Shown in pieces: positions 28,389 to 40,500 of a stretch of DNA of 64,000 nucleotides. The first letter of the stretch is position 1, and each line of letters begins with the position of its first letter. The translations under genes were made by a program, and so were the position numbers. The DNA is from an uncultured Roseburia sp. Lineage in GTDB: Bacteria > Bacillota > Clostridia > Lachnospirales > Lachnospiraceae. The stretch is from assembly GCA_947647505.1 (NCBI GenBank), contig CANSKO010000008.1, positions 1-64,000 of the forward strand, in the 5' to 3' direction. The notes below the pieces were generated by a model. That model ran no database searches and was not told where the DNA came from. It saw nothing but the letters and a program-made list of their open reading frames with translations.

Positions 28389-29510
28389 TCATATTCCAAA
28401 CATGTTCAGCGCTCCGTCCGCAATATGGCAAAATCCTTCCAGCGTGCCATAATTCTTCCCGGAAGGAACCCGCTTCCCAACTGCGACAACCGGCACATAT
28501 TCTCTGGAATGATCGGTAGACGCCGTGCCCGGATCGCAGCCATGATCCGCCGTAATCAAAAGCACGTCTTCCTCACGCATGCGCGCAAGCATCTCGGGCA
28601 GCTTTGCGTCAAATGCGCGAAGCGCTTTCGCATAGCCGTCCACATCGTTCCGATGCCCGTAGAGCATATCAAAATCCACCAGATTTACAAAGCAAAGCCC
28701 CTCAAACTCCCGCTCCATATACGAAATCGTCTGCGCAATCCCGTCCGCATTTCCAGAAGTGCGCACCGCTTCCGTAATTCCCCGGCCCGCAAAAATATCC
28801 GCAATCTTTCCGATGGCGATAACAGAAAATCCAGCCTCCTTCAGACGATCCAGCATCGTTACGCCAGGCGGCGCAAGCGAAAAATCATGCCGCCTTTCTG
28901 TCCGGTAAAAATGTCCCGGCTCCCCGGCGAACGGACGCGCAATGACGCGCCCCACGCCATGCTCCCCCTGCAAAATTTCACGCGCCATTCTACAGTATTC
29001 GTACAGCGTTTCCACCGGAACGACCGCTTCGTGCGCCGCCACCTGAAACACGGAATCCGCCGACGTATATACGATCAGATCTCCCGTTTCCATCTGCTGC
29101 GCCCCATATTCCTGTATAACCTCCGTGCCGGAATATGGACGGTTGCAGAGAATGCCCCGTCCCGTTTTCTCCCGAAACGCGGCAAGAATTTCCTCTGGAA
29201 ATCCGTTTGGATATACGGGAAGCGGCGCGTCTGACACAACGCCCGCAATTTCCCAGTGGCCAATTGTCGTATCCTTTCCTTTGGACCGTTCGAAGAGACG
29301 TGCAAACGCGCCGCGCGGATGCGGCTCTTTTTCACCGATTTCCACGCCGTCAATCTGAAACAGGCCAAGCTTTCGCATATTGGGCATCGAAAAATACCTG
29401 CTTCTCGAAACCGTACGAAGCGTGTTGCTGCCGGCATCCCCATATTCTTCTGCATCCGGCATCGCGCCAATGCCCACGCTGTCGAGCACGATCAAAAAAA
29501 GTCGCTTCAT
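28389..29510 (-). CDS. deoB: Phosphopentomutase
   Basis: RLFLIVLDSVGIGAMPDAEEYGDAGSNTL, GKDTTIGHWEIAGV, TADHGCDPGTASTDHSREYVPV. Confidence 0.97.
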   Translation of the reverse strand: MKRLFLIVLDSVGIGAMPDAEEYGDAGSNTLRTVSRSRYFSMPNMRKLGLFQIDGVEIGEKEPHPRGAFARLFERSKGKDTTIGHWEIAGVVSDAPLPVYPNGFPEEILAAFREKTGRGILCNRPYSGTEVIQEYGAQQMETGDLIVYTSADSVFQVAAHEAVVPVETLYEYCRMAREILQGEHGVGRVIARPFAGEPGHFYRTERRHDFSLAPPGVTMLDRLKEAGFSVIAIGKIADIFAGRGITEAVRTSGNADGIAQTISYMEREFEGLCFVNLVDFDMLYGHRNDVDGYAKALRAFDAKLPEMLARMREEDVLLITADHGCDPGTASTDHSREYVPVVAVGKRVPSGKNYGTLEGFCHIADGALNMFGI

Positions 29511-29528
29511 TCCATCCCTCTTTTTCTG

Positions 29529-32180
29529 TCACTGATTCCTCTTATAACCGCATTTCGGACAAACGTCGCCGCCCTGATAGGAATATCCACAGCGGAAGCA
29601 GCAAATCGTCGCATGCTTTCCCTGCGCAAGATAAGACACGTTTCTGGAATCCGGTTTTTCTCTTAAATAAGAAAGAAACGCTTCCAGACAATTTCCCCAT
29701 GCGACCAGTTCCTGCCGGGCTGTCGCATATGGGATTTTCACCTGCGTCCCATTTTTCAAATCCAGAAACAGGCCGTTATGAAACAATCCCGTCTGCGCAT
29801 GCACGCCTTTGATATCCCAGATGGATACGACATACGCAGAAAGCATCGTCCGGTAGAACAAATGCTCCGGCGTCAGAATCATCCCTTCTTTTCCGGAACG
29901 GTCCCTTGACGTGTCTACAACGAGAATCGGATATTCAAAGCTGTCCCGTTTCGTTCCATACGTATCCAGCGCATACTGAATCGTTTCATATTCTTCAGGC
30001 TTCGCCTCTTTTCGAAATACGCGTTTCGCCGGGTAAAAATGATGCCTGTCGTTTTTTGCAATCCTGCCTTCCAGATCCCGCATCAGCTTCTGCACTAAAA
30101 GCTCGCATTCCTCCACTTTCAGCTTTTCCAGACGCTTTTTTAACATTTGCAGCGCATTGTCCTTCAGATCCGGCAAAAAAGGCCCTTCTTTAATCGTCTC
30201 ATACGCTTTCATCACCTCTGCCGCCGTCATTTTCGGATCGCCGCAGATATTGGCAATTGCATTCTCATCCAGTATGCGCAGCTGTTCCTGCAGCTGCTGC
30301 ATATAAGGCGCAAGAATTTCCGGCTCATACGACTGCGACTGCAGGCGTTCCATCAGATTTACCAGACTTTTGCGATCCTTCGTTTTTGCACGGCCAACCT
30401 GTTCTGATATCTCTTTTTGTTCCGCCTGCCTTCTCTTCTCCTCCAAAACGTCTGCATACGGCGCAAGATCTGCCTCAGGATACGTCTGCAACCGCTCCAT
30501 GCAGTCCCGATACTGTTTTAAGCTCATCTGCTTTGGCATATCCCGGATCAAAGCGGCCGCTTCCGCATTCCCCTGTTTTTTTAATGCCGAACGGAGCGGT
30601 TTTAAAAAAGACGACAGCTCTTCCTGCGGCAGATCCATTTTGTCAATTTCTTCGATCACGCGCCGCATCTTCGCATAATTTGCTCCCTGACAGCTTTCCG
30701 AAAGCCGTTTGATACGCTCCCGCTTCAATTGCCGCTCCCGCTTGCGCACTGCGTTTAAAATCGGCTCTTTGTCCGCATCGTAAAGATTTTCCTCACGCAT
30801 CAGATCTCTGGCAAGCTCTGCCGTCTGCGCCTCCGAAAGACGGTCCAGCACGCTGCATTTTGCCGCATAGCGCTTTTTGGCCGCTTCACGTCTTGCCGCG
30901 GGAATCTCTTTTGGACGCCCGGCATGCTCCTGCGCGGTCTGCTGCTTTTTCTGCGTCGGCTGCACCGCACGCTCCTCTGCCGCGCCTTCTCCTGCCCTGT
31001 CTTTCACATGCTCCGCCTGTTTCCGTTCCGCTTTGACATGCTGCCGGAAAGCTGCCGCGCCGCGCTCTGACGCCGGTCTGCCAAACGCCGCCTTGCGCTT
31101 TTCCGTTTCCTTTCGCACAGCGTTTCCAAACTGCTCTACGCTTCCCGCCGGATAAAAGCCCTCCTCGATTTTTTCCGACGTTTCAAACAGCTGCTGATTG
31201 GACAGCGCGCCGATATCTTCGCACAGCAGGGCAAGCGACGCTCCCGCCTCCGTCCCATCGGACTGCGCCCGGCTTCCCTGCATGTTCTCATACCGGTTAA
31301 ATCCGTAATTGGAAACGCGCGCCGCATCTGCCCCAAGCAGCTCCAGATAATCCTCATACGCCTGTTCATCGTGTGAAAAATCCATCCGGAAAAGATCGCC
31401 CTCTGTCAGAAGCTTTTCCGGTCTGGGCGTATAAAAGCAGCGGCAGGATTCACAGACGTACGCCCTGGCCAGCAATACGCCGCCCTCCGTCGTCTCAATC
31501 CGAAACTCCTTCCGATGCGGATAGACTGCCATATGCAAATGCGCCCGACATTTGGGACACAGATAGCTTACCATATAAAAATTATTGCCAATGCGGTTTT
31601 TCTGCCGCTCTTCAAACGAAATTTCCTGTTTGGCAATCGCATCCGCGTGCTTTTGCCAGACCAGCTTATGCCAAAGCCCTGCGGGCGTCTCCGTCTCCGC
31701 CTGCGCCTCTTCCAAAACGGCTTCTTCCGCCTCCATCGCGCATTGTACGACGTCCTCATAGCTCATACGCATTCCGTTTTTATAAAAACGGAATTTTTCC
31801 ACCGTATAATCCGCCTCGATCCCAAATACGCCAAGCACACCGCGAAACAGCGCGTTCAGCTTCTGAAAATCGTGTTCCACGCGCAGGCCGCGAATGCGCC
31901 CCCACTTTCCAAACGCATACAGCGTCAGATGTAAAACGTCCTGCACCTTTGTATAGGAAGCGGCATCGGCAATCTCCTCCTCCTTCACCGGAATCTCTTT
32001 CAGATTCGTAAAGACGTTCCCTGTTTCAAAATTAAAAAATAATGACCGCACTCTTCCATGCAGAATCAGAAAATCTCCGATCACCACAAACTGCCCGTTC
32101 CACTCCACCGGCTCTTTCATCGTCTGAATCAGGCGTTCAAACGTCGTTTTCAATTCCGGATCGCTCTTCAATACTATCAT
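29529..32180 (-). CDS. Large uncharacterised protein with two zinc-ribbon regions, helical repeats and a PH-like C-terminal region
   Basis: Internal YLCPKCRAH...AYVCESCRCFY and C-terminal CCFRCGYSYQGGDVCPKCGY; long charged helical middle; start MIVLKSDPELK. Confidence 0.8.
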   Translation of the reverse strand: MIVLKSDPELKTTFERLIQTMKEPVEWNGQFVVIGDFLILHGRVRSLFFNFETGNVFTNLKEIPVKEEEIADAASYTKVQDVLHLTLYAFGKWGRIRGLRVEHDFQKLNALFRGVLGVFGIEADYTVEKFRFYKNGMRMSYEDVVQCAMEAEEAVLEEAQAETETPAGLWHKLVWQKHADAIAKQEISFEERQKNRIGNNFYMVSYLCPKCRAHLHMAVYPHRKEFRIETTEGGVLLARAYVCESCRCFYTPRPEKLLTEGDLFRMDFSHDEQAYEDYLELLGADAARVSNYGFNRYENMQGSRAQSDGTEAGASLALLCEDIGALSNQQLFETSEKIEEGFYPAGSVEQFGNAVRKETEKRKAAFGRPASERGAAAFRQHVKAERKQAEHVKDRAGEGAAEERAVQPTQKKQQTAQEHAGRPKEIPAARREAAKKRYAAKCSVLDRLSEAQTAELARDLMREENLYDADKEPILNAVRKRERQLKRERIKRLSESCQGANYAKMRRVIEEIDKMDLPQEELSSFLKPLRSALKKQGNAEAAALIRDMPKQMSLKQYRDCMERLQTYPEADLAPYADVLEEKRRQAEQKEISEQVGRAKTKDRKSLVNLMERLQSQSYEPEILAPYMQQLQEQLRILDENAIANICGDPKMTAAEVMKAYETIKEGPFLPDLKDNALQMLKKRLEKLKVEECELLVQKLMRDLEGRIAKNDRHHFYPAKRVFRKEAKPEEYETIQYALDTYGTKRDSFEYPILVVDTSRDRSGKEGMILTPEHLFYRTMLSAYVVSIWDIKGVHAQTGLFHNGLFLDLKNGTQVKIPYATARQELVAWGNCLEAFLSYLREKPDSRNVSYLAQGKHATICCFRCGYSYQGGDVCPKCGYKRNQ

Positions 32181-32295
32181 ACCTTCACACCTTTCCTTTC
32201 TACTATAACTTGTCGGCGCCATTCCGGTCAAGTAAACTTTATAAACTTTTAATAATTATTCCGACCCTTGATTTTACTGGCTTTTCTTGTTTTTG

Positions 32296-32322
32296 TTAGC
32301 ACTCATCAAAAAAGAGCGCTAA
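32296..32322 (+). promoter_or_regulatory. CIRCE element (HrcA operator)
   Basis: TTAGCACTC-ATCAAAAAA-GAGCGCTAA: one mismatch to TTAGCACTC-N9-GAGTGCTAA; directly upstream of TTGACT (32330) and htpG. Confidence 0.88.
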
Positions 32323-32392
32323 TTTTTTATTGACTTTTCTATTTTTCCGTTATAAGATAAACAAAAAAAGAAGCAAAAGGAGTGTTTTTTCT

Positions 32393-34453
32393 ATGACAGA
32401 CAGACATGGCAGCTTATCCATTCACAGCGACAATATTTTCCCGGTCATTAAGAAATGGCTCTATTCCGATCATGACATTTTCTACCGCGAGCTTGTTTCC
32501 AATGGCTGCGACGCCATCACCAAGTTGAAAAAGCTCGACATGATGGGGGAATACGAGCTTCCCGCAGATTACAAAGCAGAGATTCGGATTGAGGTCAATC
32601 CGGAAGCGAAAACGCTTTCGATTACCGACAACGGACTTGGCATGACGGCGGACGAGGTCGAAGAATACATCAACCAGATCGCGTTTTCCGGGGCAAATGA
32701 TTTTCTGGAAAAATACAAAGACAAGGCCAACGACGATCAGATCATCGGTCATTTCGGGCTTGGCTTCTATTCCGCATTTATGGTGGCGGACGAAGTGCAT
32801 ATCGATACGCTCTCGTGGCAGGAAGGCGCAAGCGCCGTACACTGGGAATGTGACGGCGGCACGGAATTTTCGATGAAAGACGGCGACAAAGAAGGCGTCG
32901 GCACAAAAATCACGCTGTTTCTCAATGAAGACTGTCTGGAATTTGCCAACGAATACCGGGCAAGAGAAGTTCTGGAAAAATACTGCTCCTTCATGCCAAT
33001 GCCCATTTATCTGAACAAAGCAAATGCCGAGACGGAATATGAGACGATCGACGCGGACGATAAGCGCGACACGGACACCGTCGTGGAAACAATCATTGAA
33101 GAAGCCAAAACAGAAGAAAAAGAAAACGAAAACGGCGAAAAAGAAATTGTTGAAGTATCGCCGCGAAAAGAAAAATTAAAAATTGTCAAACGCCCCGTTC
33201 CATTAAACGATACCGCGCCGCTTTGGGCAAAGGCGCCGTCTGACTGCACGGAAGAAGAGTACAAAGCATTCTACCGCAAAGTATTTATGGATTATAAGGA
33301 GCCGCTGTTTTGGATCCATCTGAATATGGATTATCCATTCAATTTAAAAGGCATCCTCTATTTCCCGAAAATCAACACGGAATATGACTCCATCGAAGGG
33401 ACGATCAAGCTCTACAACAATCAGGTTTTTGTCGCGGATAACATCAAAGAAGTCATTCCGGAATTCTTAATGTTATTAAAAGGCGTGATCGACTGCCCGG
33501 ACCTGCCGTTAAACGTATCCCGAAGCGCGCTCCAAAACGACGGCTTCGTGAAAAAGATTTCCGACTACATTACGAAAAAAGTGGCGGACAAGTTAAGCGG
33601 CATGTGCAAAACGGACAAAGAAGCGTACGAAACATACTGGGACGATATCAGCCCGTTTATCAAATTCGGCTGCCTGAAAGATGAAAAGTTCTGCGATAAA
33701 ATCAATGACTACATCTTATTCAAAGACATCAATGACAAGTACCTGACGCTGCCGGAATGGTTAAAGCCCGCAGAAGAAAACGCTTCCGAAGAACCGCAGG
33801 AAAGCGATGCGGCGGATACCGATTCGGAAGAGGAAAAGGACGACCGCAGCATCATTTATTACGTCACAGACCGCAACCAGCAGGGACAATATATTCGTAT
33901 GTTCAAAGAGCAGGGCATGAACGCGGTCATTTTGGATCACAATATCGACACTTCCTTTATCTCACAGCTTGAAAGACGGAATGAAGCGTACAAATTTATG
34001 CGCATTGACGCGGATCTGACCGAATCTTTAAAGGAAGAAGCGAGCGAGGAAGAATTAAAATCCGCAGCAGACACACTCTCTGAGCTCTTCCATAAGGCGC
34101 TGGAAAACGACAAGCTCTCCGTCAAAGCGGAAAAATTAAAAGACGCCGGCATCGCATCCGTCATTACGCGTTCGGAAGAAGGACGGCGCATGCAGGATAT
34201 GATGAAAATGTATGCGATGGGCGGCATGGGCATGGATGCGTCCATGTTTGGCGCAGATCAGACGCTGACGTTAAATATCGTCCATCCACTGGTACAGCAT
34301 CTGCTTGCGCATCCTGACAGCGAGCATGCTTTTGACTTCTGCGCACAGCTTTACGATCTTGCCATGCTTGGCAATCAGCCGCTTGCGCCGGAGGCAATGG
34401 CAAAATTTATTGAACGAAGCAACCGCCTTATGCTGCTTCTGGCAGGCGAATGA
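32393..34453 (+). CDS. htpG: Molecular chaperone HtpG (Hsp90)
   Basis: MTDRHGSLSIHSDNIFPVIKKWLYSDHDIFYRELVSNGCDAITK, ITDNGLGMTADEV, GHFGLGFYSAFMVADEV. Confidence 0.97.
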   Translation: MTDRHGSLSIHSDNIFPVIKKWLYSDHDIFYRELVSNGCDAITKLKKLDMMGEYELPADYKAEIRIEVNPEAKTLSITDNGLGMTADEVEEYINQIAFSGANDFLEKYKDKANDDQIIGHFGLGFYSAFMVADEVHIDTLSWQEGASAVHWECDGGTEFSMKDGDKEGVGTKITLFLNEDCLEFANEYRAREVLEKYCSFMPMPIYLNKANAETEYETIDADDKRDTDTVVETIIEEAKTEEKENENGEKEIVEVSPRKEKLKIVKRPVPLNDTAPLWAKAPSDCTEEEYKAFYRKVFMDYKEPLFWIHLNMDYPFNLKGILYFPKINTEYDSIEGTIKLYNNQVFVADNIKEVIPEFLMLLKGVIDCPDLPLNVSRSALQNDGFVKKISDYITKKVADKLSGMCKTDKEAYETYWDDISPFIKFGCLKDEKFCDKINDYILFKDINDKYLTLPEWLKPAEENASEEPQESDAADTDSEEEKDDRSIIYYVTDRNQQGQYIRMFKEQGMNAVILDHNIDTSFISQLERRNEAYKFMRIDADLTESLKEEASEEELKSAADTLSELFHKALENDKLSVKAEKLKDAGIASVITRSEEGRRMQDMMKMYAMGGMGMDASMFGADQTLTLNIVHPLVQHLLAHPDSEHAFDFCAQLYDLAMLGNQPLAPEAMAKFIERSNRLMLLLAGE

Positions 34454-34457
34454 AAAA

Positions 34458-34490
34458 CAGGGCCGCGTTTTTAAAACGCGGCCCTGCCTC
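34458..34490 (+). terminator. Rho-independent terminator
   Basis: CAGGGCCGCGTTTT / AAAACGCGGCCCTG hairpin between converging genes. Confidence 0.75.
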
Positions 34491-34501
34491 TGTTTTATGC
34501 A

Positions 34502-37500
34502 TTATTTCTTTTTATAAGTTGCTTTTTTCAGACCTGATTTTTTCAGCGCTGTCTTTAGCTTCTTCAGCTCTTTGGCCTTCATCTTTTTCGGCGCATAGAC
34601 CTTAACTTTTTTGGCAATGCCCTTAAATGCTTTTTTACCAATCTTCGGAGCCTTCATACCCTTGAATATAATTGTCTTCAGTTTCTTCGCCTTAAAGAAC
34701 GCGCCTGTGCCGATTGTCGTGATATTTGCTCCAACCGTAAGCTTCTTTAACGTCTTATCGCCTTTAAACGCGTTATTTTCAATCGCCGTTACCTGGAACG
34801 TCGTCCCATTCTTTGTAATGCTGGACGGAATCGTGAAGTTCTTTTTATTCGGCGATTTCACAAGCTTCACCGTGCCGTTCTTCGGATCCGGATTTACAAC
34901 GCTGTAAATACTCTTATCCGGCTCTTCAATAATCATGCCAACGGTCCAGTTCGTCTCAGAACCGCCGCCCGCCGGCGGATTTGTTCCGGTATCGCCGCCC
35001 GGCTTATTTCCATCGCCGCCCGGCCCTGGTCCAGGCGCCGGTTCCGTCGGAGAAGGCTCTGTCGGAGAGGGCTGCTCTGTATCCAGTTTTTTAAACTTCG
35101 CCGTATAGTCTGCGTTCGCTTTTACGCCGCTTACTGTCAGAACAGTCTGTTCACTGACCTTCTGATCTTCCCCGTCATACCATCCAAGAAATTCGTATGT
35201 TGCATTTGGCGCTGCCGTCAACGTTACGCTGCCGTCTTTCTCTACCTGAATCGCGCCGTTTACGCCTGTCACATCGCCGGCTTTGGCCGTTACCGTGCCG
35301 CCTTCCGCCGGATCTGCCGCATACCGGATCGTATATTTGACAGAAGGCTGCGGATTATCCGGATTGTCAGATTCAAATCTTGCCGTATAAGATGCGTCAG
35401 CCGTAACTTTCGCCACAGTCAGAACCGCCTCTTCTCCTGCTTTTTCACCCGATGCGTCATACCATCCTGCAAAATTATATTCTGCATTCGCCACAGCTGT
35501 CAACGTTACGTCTGCATCTTTGGCCACGGTAATTCTGCCATTCGCTCCTGTCACATCGCCGGACACGGCTGTAATGGAACCGCCTTCTGCCGGATCTGCC
35601 GCGTATGTGATCGTACAGGTCTCCTCTCCCGGACCCGGAGGATTTACCGTGCCCTCTTCTGAGAACCTTGCTACATACGCTCTGTCTCTGTCTACGTCAA
35701 ATATGGTATACGTCAGCTGATTTCTTACCTGCGTGCCCGCCGCATTGAACCATCCGTCAAACTGATAGCCCGCATTTGGCACAGCCGTCAGCGTCACGCT
35801 TGCATGTTCTTTCACGACGATTGCTCCGTTCGCTCCCGTCACATCACCGGATACGGCCGTAATCGTGCCTCCCTGCGCCGGATCTGCCGTGTACGCAACC
35901 GTATGCGTATTCGGAGCAAGCGTTTCAAATCTTGCCACATAAGCGGTTCCTCCGGCAACCTCCGGTATGTCAAGCTCCCGCTCATCCGAAATTTTTTCTT
36001 CTCCGTTATACCAGCCGGCAAATTGATAGCCATTTGCCGGTATCGCCGTCAGTTTTGCACTGCTGCCTTCTTCCGCCAGACCGCTTCCTGTCGCCGCAGC
36101 CGGATAGGACATGCCGCCGATTACCGCTTCAATCATGCCGCCTGCAGACGGATTCGTCTGATAAGAGATCGTATATATTGGTTTGGGAGGCGCTTCCAGC
36201 TCCGTGATAAACTTCACGTCGCCAAGGCTGACGTGATCGCCGCCATTGTGTCCGTCGTCCCCTACTACAATCTTAAGCTCACTTTTTCCGGATATATCCA
36301 GATCCAGTTTCACTGCAGGAGTTTCTCTTAAAATCACACTCGTGCTTTCTTCGACCTTTTCACCATCCAGATATACTTCATACGTAATAGAAGGCCTGTT
36401 GGAATTTCCAACCATTTCCTGATCGACGCCAAGATACGCCTCAAAGCCGACAAATCCTTTTCCGGCAATATCATAGACCAGCGTCATTGGCGCATGGCCT
36501 CCGATTCCCTTTTCAAATGTTTCCGTCGACGTTGTTCCGTCTTCATTCTGAATCAAAAGGGTGATTGGATGTCTGTCAATGCTCTGATCCACATTGGGCT
36601 TCGATCCGTTCGGATATCCATTCGTCGTTTTATCTGCGTTATACGCATAATCCATGATTTCCGCCAGTCCCGTTATCTGTAATCTGTACTGTTTCTTCAC
36701 AGATCCATCCGGCGAAGTTACATCAATCATAATCGCATTGTTGCCCCTGTACAGCTTTGAAAGCTCCGAAAGCTCCAGCTCCAGGCTTCCGGTCCCTTCT
36801 TTCCTCTGCCCAAGCAGCGAAACTGCAATAATCGCCTGCGCCTCTGCCGCAGTCACTGACAGCGTTGTGGTATTCCGGGTAGCCGTACCGGTATATTCCA
36901 TCGTGTCTTTATCAAACCGTTCCTCTAATTCCACGCCATCTCCAAGCGCAATGGAAACTAAGTCCGCATTTTTTACATCCGGCACAAATACTCTGAAATG
37001 GTACACCTGCTCCGGCATTTTCGTCTCCGGCCGCACTCGAATGTATACATCATTTACGCCAGATTCCAGAACCAGGTATTTCGTATCAATTGCCGCTCCG
37101 GTATTCGGATCTTTAAAGTCATCGTATGCATGTTTATTGATCCGAACCGCCGCTTCTGCGCCATCTGGAAGGCCTGCAATCTTTACCGTCTGTCCCTCCG
37201 GATCTTCCGCTTCATAGATCGTTTCATATTCTGTCTTATCCGGGTCAAATCCCTCCAATGGCTCGCCATTGATCCAAATGCCTGTCAGCCTGTTTGCCGT
37301 ATTGCCTTCGCGTATAGCCGTAAAACGGTAATCCGTCTTTGTAACGCCATCTTCCGCCAGAACGCTTGCTGCAATCACATTCAGACCGGATACAAGCGCA
37401 AGACGCTCTTCCACCTGCGCGCCAGGCTCCTGATTTACCTGTTTCCCATTCAACAAAACAGATATTTTGGCCTTTTCGTCTTTTGCCTGGAACGACACTT

Positions 37501-40500
37501 CCGCCTCTGTAACGTTGCTGGCCGCTTTGTCATTCCCCATATAGGCTTTCGTAGCGCTGTCAAACGAGCCAAAGTCAATGCCGGCAATCGTAACCGTTCC
37601 ATCTGCCAAAGCAGATTCACAGGAAGGCGTATTCTCCGGCGTAAGGCTACCAAGCTGCACCGCAGCAGCCGATACAACCGGCGTTCCATAAAGCCCTCTT
37701 GTATCCTGTGGGATTACGACTGCTTTGACCCACCGATTTTCAGCATCGTAAATGTCTTCCACCAGCTCAAATGGCCCTTCCTGCGTATCCGAAGCCAGAT
37801 AGCGGATAATAGAAGTTCCTTCTTCATGCCTCTGATTTCCATCTGCAAACGTATACGTCACCTGTGCGCTTTCGTCTTTATACGCGACGCCTACGTTCGA
37901 AGCCGTCGGCGGCACATTTATCTCTGACAAAGAAACAGGTGTAAAGCTTCCGGTATTGCCCATGTCAATCTGGAAGTCAGAGAAAATAAATTCTGAATTA
38001 TTGCCCCCTCCTGCATAAAATCCCAGACAATAGTCGTCTCCAATGTTCGTTTGGTTTTCTTTTTCCGCAATGCTGATCCATTCGTCTACTTCATTCAATT
38101 TATAAAATCCAGTAACTTTCGTTCCCTCTTTTTTGATTTGAAGCCATATTTCAGTGACTCCGGTAGTTATTGTCTTCTTGTCATTTGCATTTTCCGTTCC
38201 GTTACCGCTCGTTCCTCTTGTTGATACAAGCGCCCAGGACTCATTGCCCGTTCTCTTTTTCCACAGCGTACCGATATAGTTATTAATGCTCGTCACTCTG
38301 TCTTTTGTAAAATTACCGCCTTCACACAGTATAAGTCCCGCATCTTCGTACCAATATCGTCCGTTGGGAGAGCTTATTTTTATAACTGCCGACATATCCT
38401 TCTCATCTTCTGTACAAAACTTGCCCAGGAAGATATTGGAAGGATGATTTGACTGAGCCGCACCATTATATATGCCGCCCTTGCTCTGAACAATAATTTT
38501 ACCTTCTTCTTCCGTTCTCCATCGCGCCTTCTCCTCATTGACAACGCCATCCAGCGCATAATCCAGATCTCCCTTATTAATCACCAGAAGCTTCCGCGCT
38601 TCTTTTCCGTTCGCCGCCGTCGCGATAACCTCCACCGCGCCGTTTGAAACGGTTGTCAGCGTCGCAGTCGTTCCATTTCCCATAATAGAAGCCGCCTGCG
38701 TCTCCCCTCCGGTTGCCGCGTCTGCCACCTCCCAGACAATGCCGGAATTTGCATTCGACGGATTCAGAGTCGCCGTATACGTAATCGTCTTTCCATGCTC
38801 CTGCGTAGCCTCGCCATTGTCAGGCAGATCGCTCGCAATCGTCATGGATTCCACTTCCATCCCGACTTCATTTCCCACTTCAACTGCCGCTGCCGCTGCA
38901 ACCGGCGCTCCATACATGCCTTTCTCATTCTGTGGGATCACAAATGCCTTGACCCTTTTTCCTGCAAGCGACGCCGGTATGCTCGTAATCTCCATTCCGC
39001 TCAGACCTGGAATCAGCTTGTGGCTGCCATCCTCTTTTTCTTCCGCCCATTTTACAACATGCGTCCCGGCGGCAAATCCATTCGGATCGGAATAATTCGT
39101 TACCTCCGCCGTCAGTTTAAGAGCCGCCGCATCATAGCGATTGCTTACCTGCGCCAAAGGCGACTGATTCATATATGTCACTGAGACAGGCTGCAACTCT
39201 CCTGTATTGCCGATATCCGTCTTCATCTCACTGAATGTAAATTCCGTTGTGCTTCCGATCTGTCCTTCCGCAGTATATTTATGATTGGACGCATAAAATC
39301 CGATATAGAACGCATTTCCCAAACGCGTATAATTGGTAATCGTTCCAACATCGTTCCAGGTCGACCCATCAAAGCTGTATTCCCCTTTTATGCTCGTATC
39401 TGTTTTCACAAGCTTTAACCAAATATGGGGATTTCCATCAAAATCCGATATATTGCCTACCTGAGTGCTTTCATTCGCACCGCTTCCGCTTGCCTTACGC
39501 TGTACGCAGACATATCCGCCGCTACCTGTCCGCTTCCATGCCACGCTGACATAATCATCCATTTCGGACACAGCGCCATTATATTTGTTTTTTGAAAAAA
39601 TCAGACCGACCTGATCGTCTGTTTTTTCCGGCGCATTTACTTTGATAATCGCTGTTGCATTCGTCATATCTCCGTCAAATTGTTTCAAAAATACATTTTT
39701 CGGCGGAACATTCGTGTTCCATACATTTCCCATGCCGTGAACGCTAACCTGGCCTTCCTGCACAACACTCCAGCTGCCGGGTATTTCATTTACAATGTTA
39801 TCCATATTCAGATGTACATTGCCATCCCGAATAACAAGCAGCTTCCGATCCTGCAGGCCGTCCGACGTCTGCGCCACAACTTCCACCGCGCCGTTTGAAA
39901 CGGTTGTCAGAGAAGCCGTGTTATCCGAATTCTTTACAATCCGCGCCGCATTCGTCGCGGATCCGTCAGACGCATTGACGACAGACCATGTGATATCGCC
40001 GATATTCCCTGGACTACCGTCTGACAGAGCGACTGACGCCCTGTATAAAATCTCTTTATTATGCTCTTCTGTAAATTCAATGTCTCCGTCATTCCGAATC
40101 GTCAATACCTGATCGAGAAGCGTTCCAACCGTAATCTCATCGCTCCAGTCAGAAGAGAACTTTCTTCCCGCCATTACCGTATACGCGCGCACTCTGGCTT
40201 TTCCCTCCGCAAGCGCCGTCACTTTACCGCTTCCGCTCACCTTCAGCACTGTGGGGTCTTCACTTTCATATGCGATCGTACCGATTTCCGACTGCACATT
40301 GCTGCCAGAGCTTACAATGTCATTCGTTACGTTCATCGCGTCACAATTAGAAAGGGTCGCCTGCGCATTCAATCCGCCATCGTATGTATTGCCGCTGACT
40401 GCAATTTGGGAGCATTGTTCAAACGCGTACAGATTCGCCGTCTGTCTGCCGCCGGTTGCGGTCGCCGTCAGCTTCGTCTTATCACCGACTTCAAGAAACG

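Noticed and set aside
35090-36180. Regularly spaced repeats in the GH110-like gene
   Set aside because: ~285-bp protein-domain repeats (InlB-like), not CRISPR or mobile elements.
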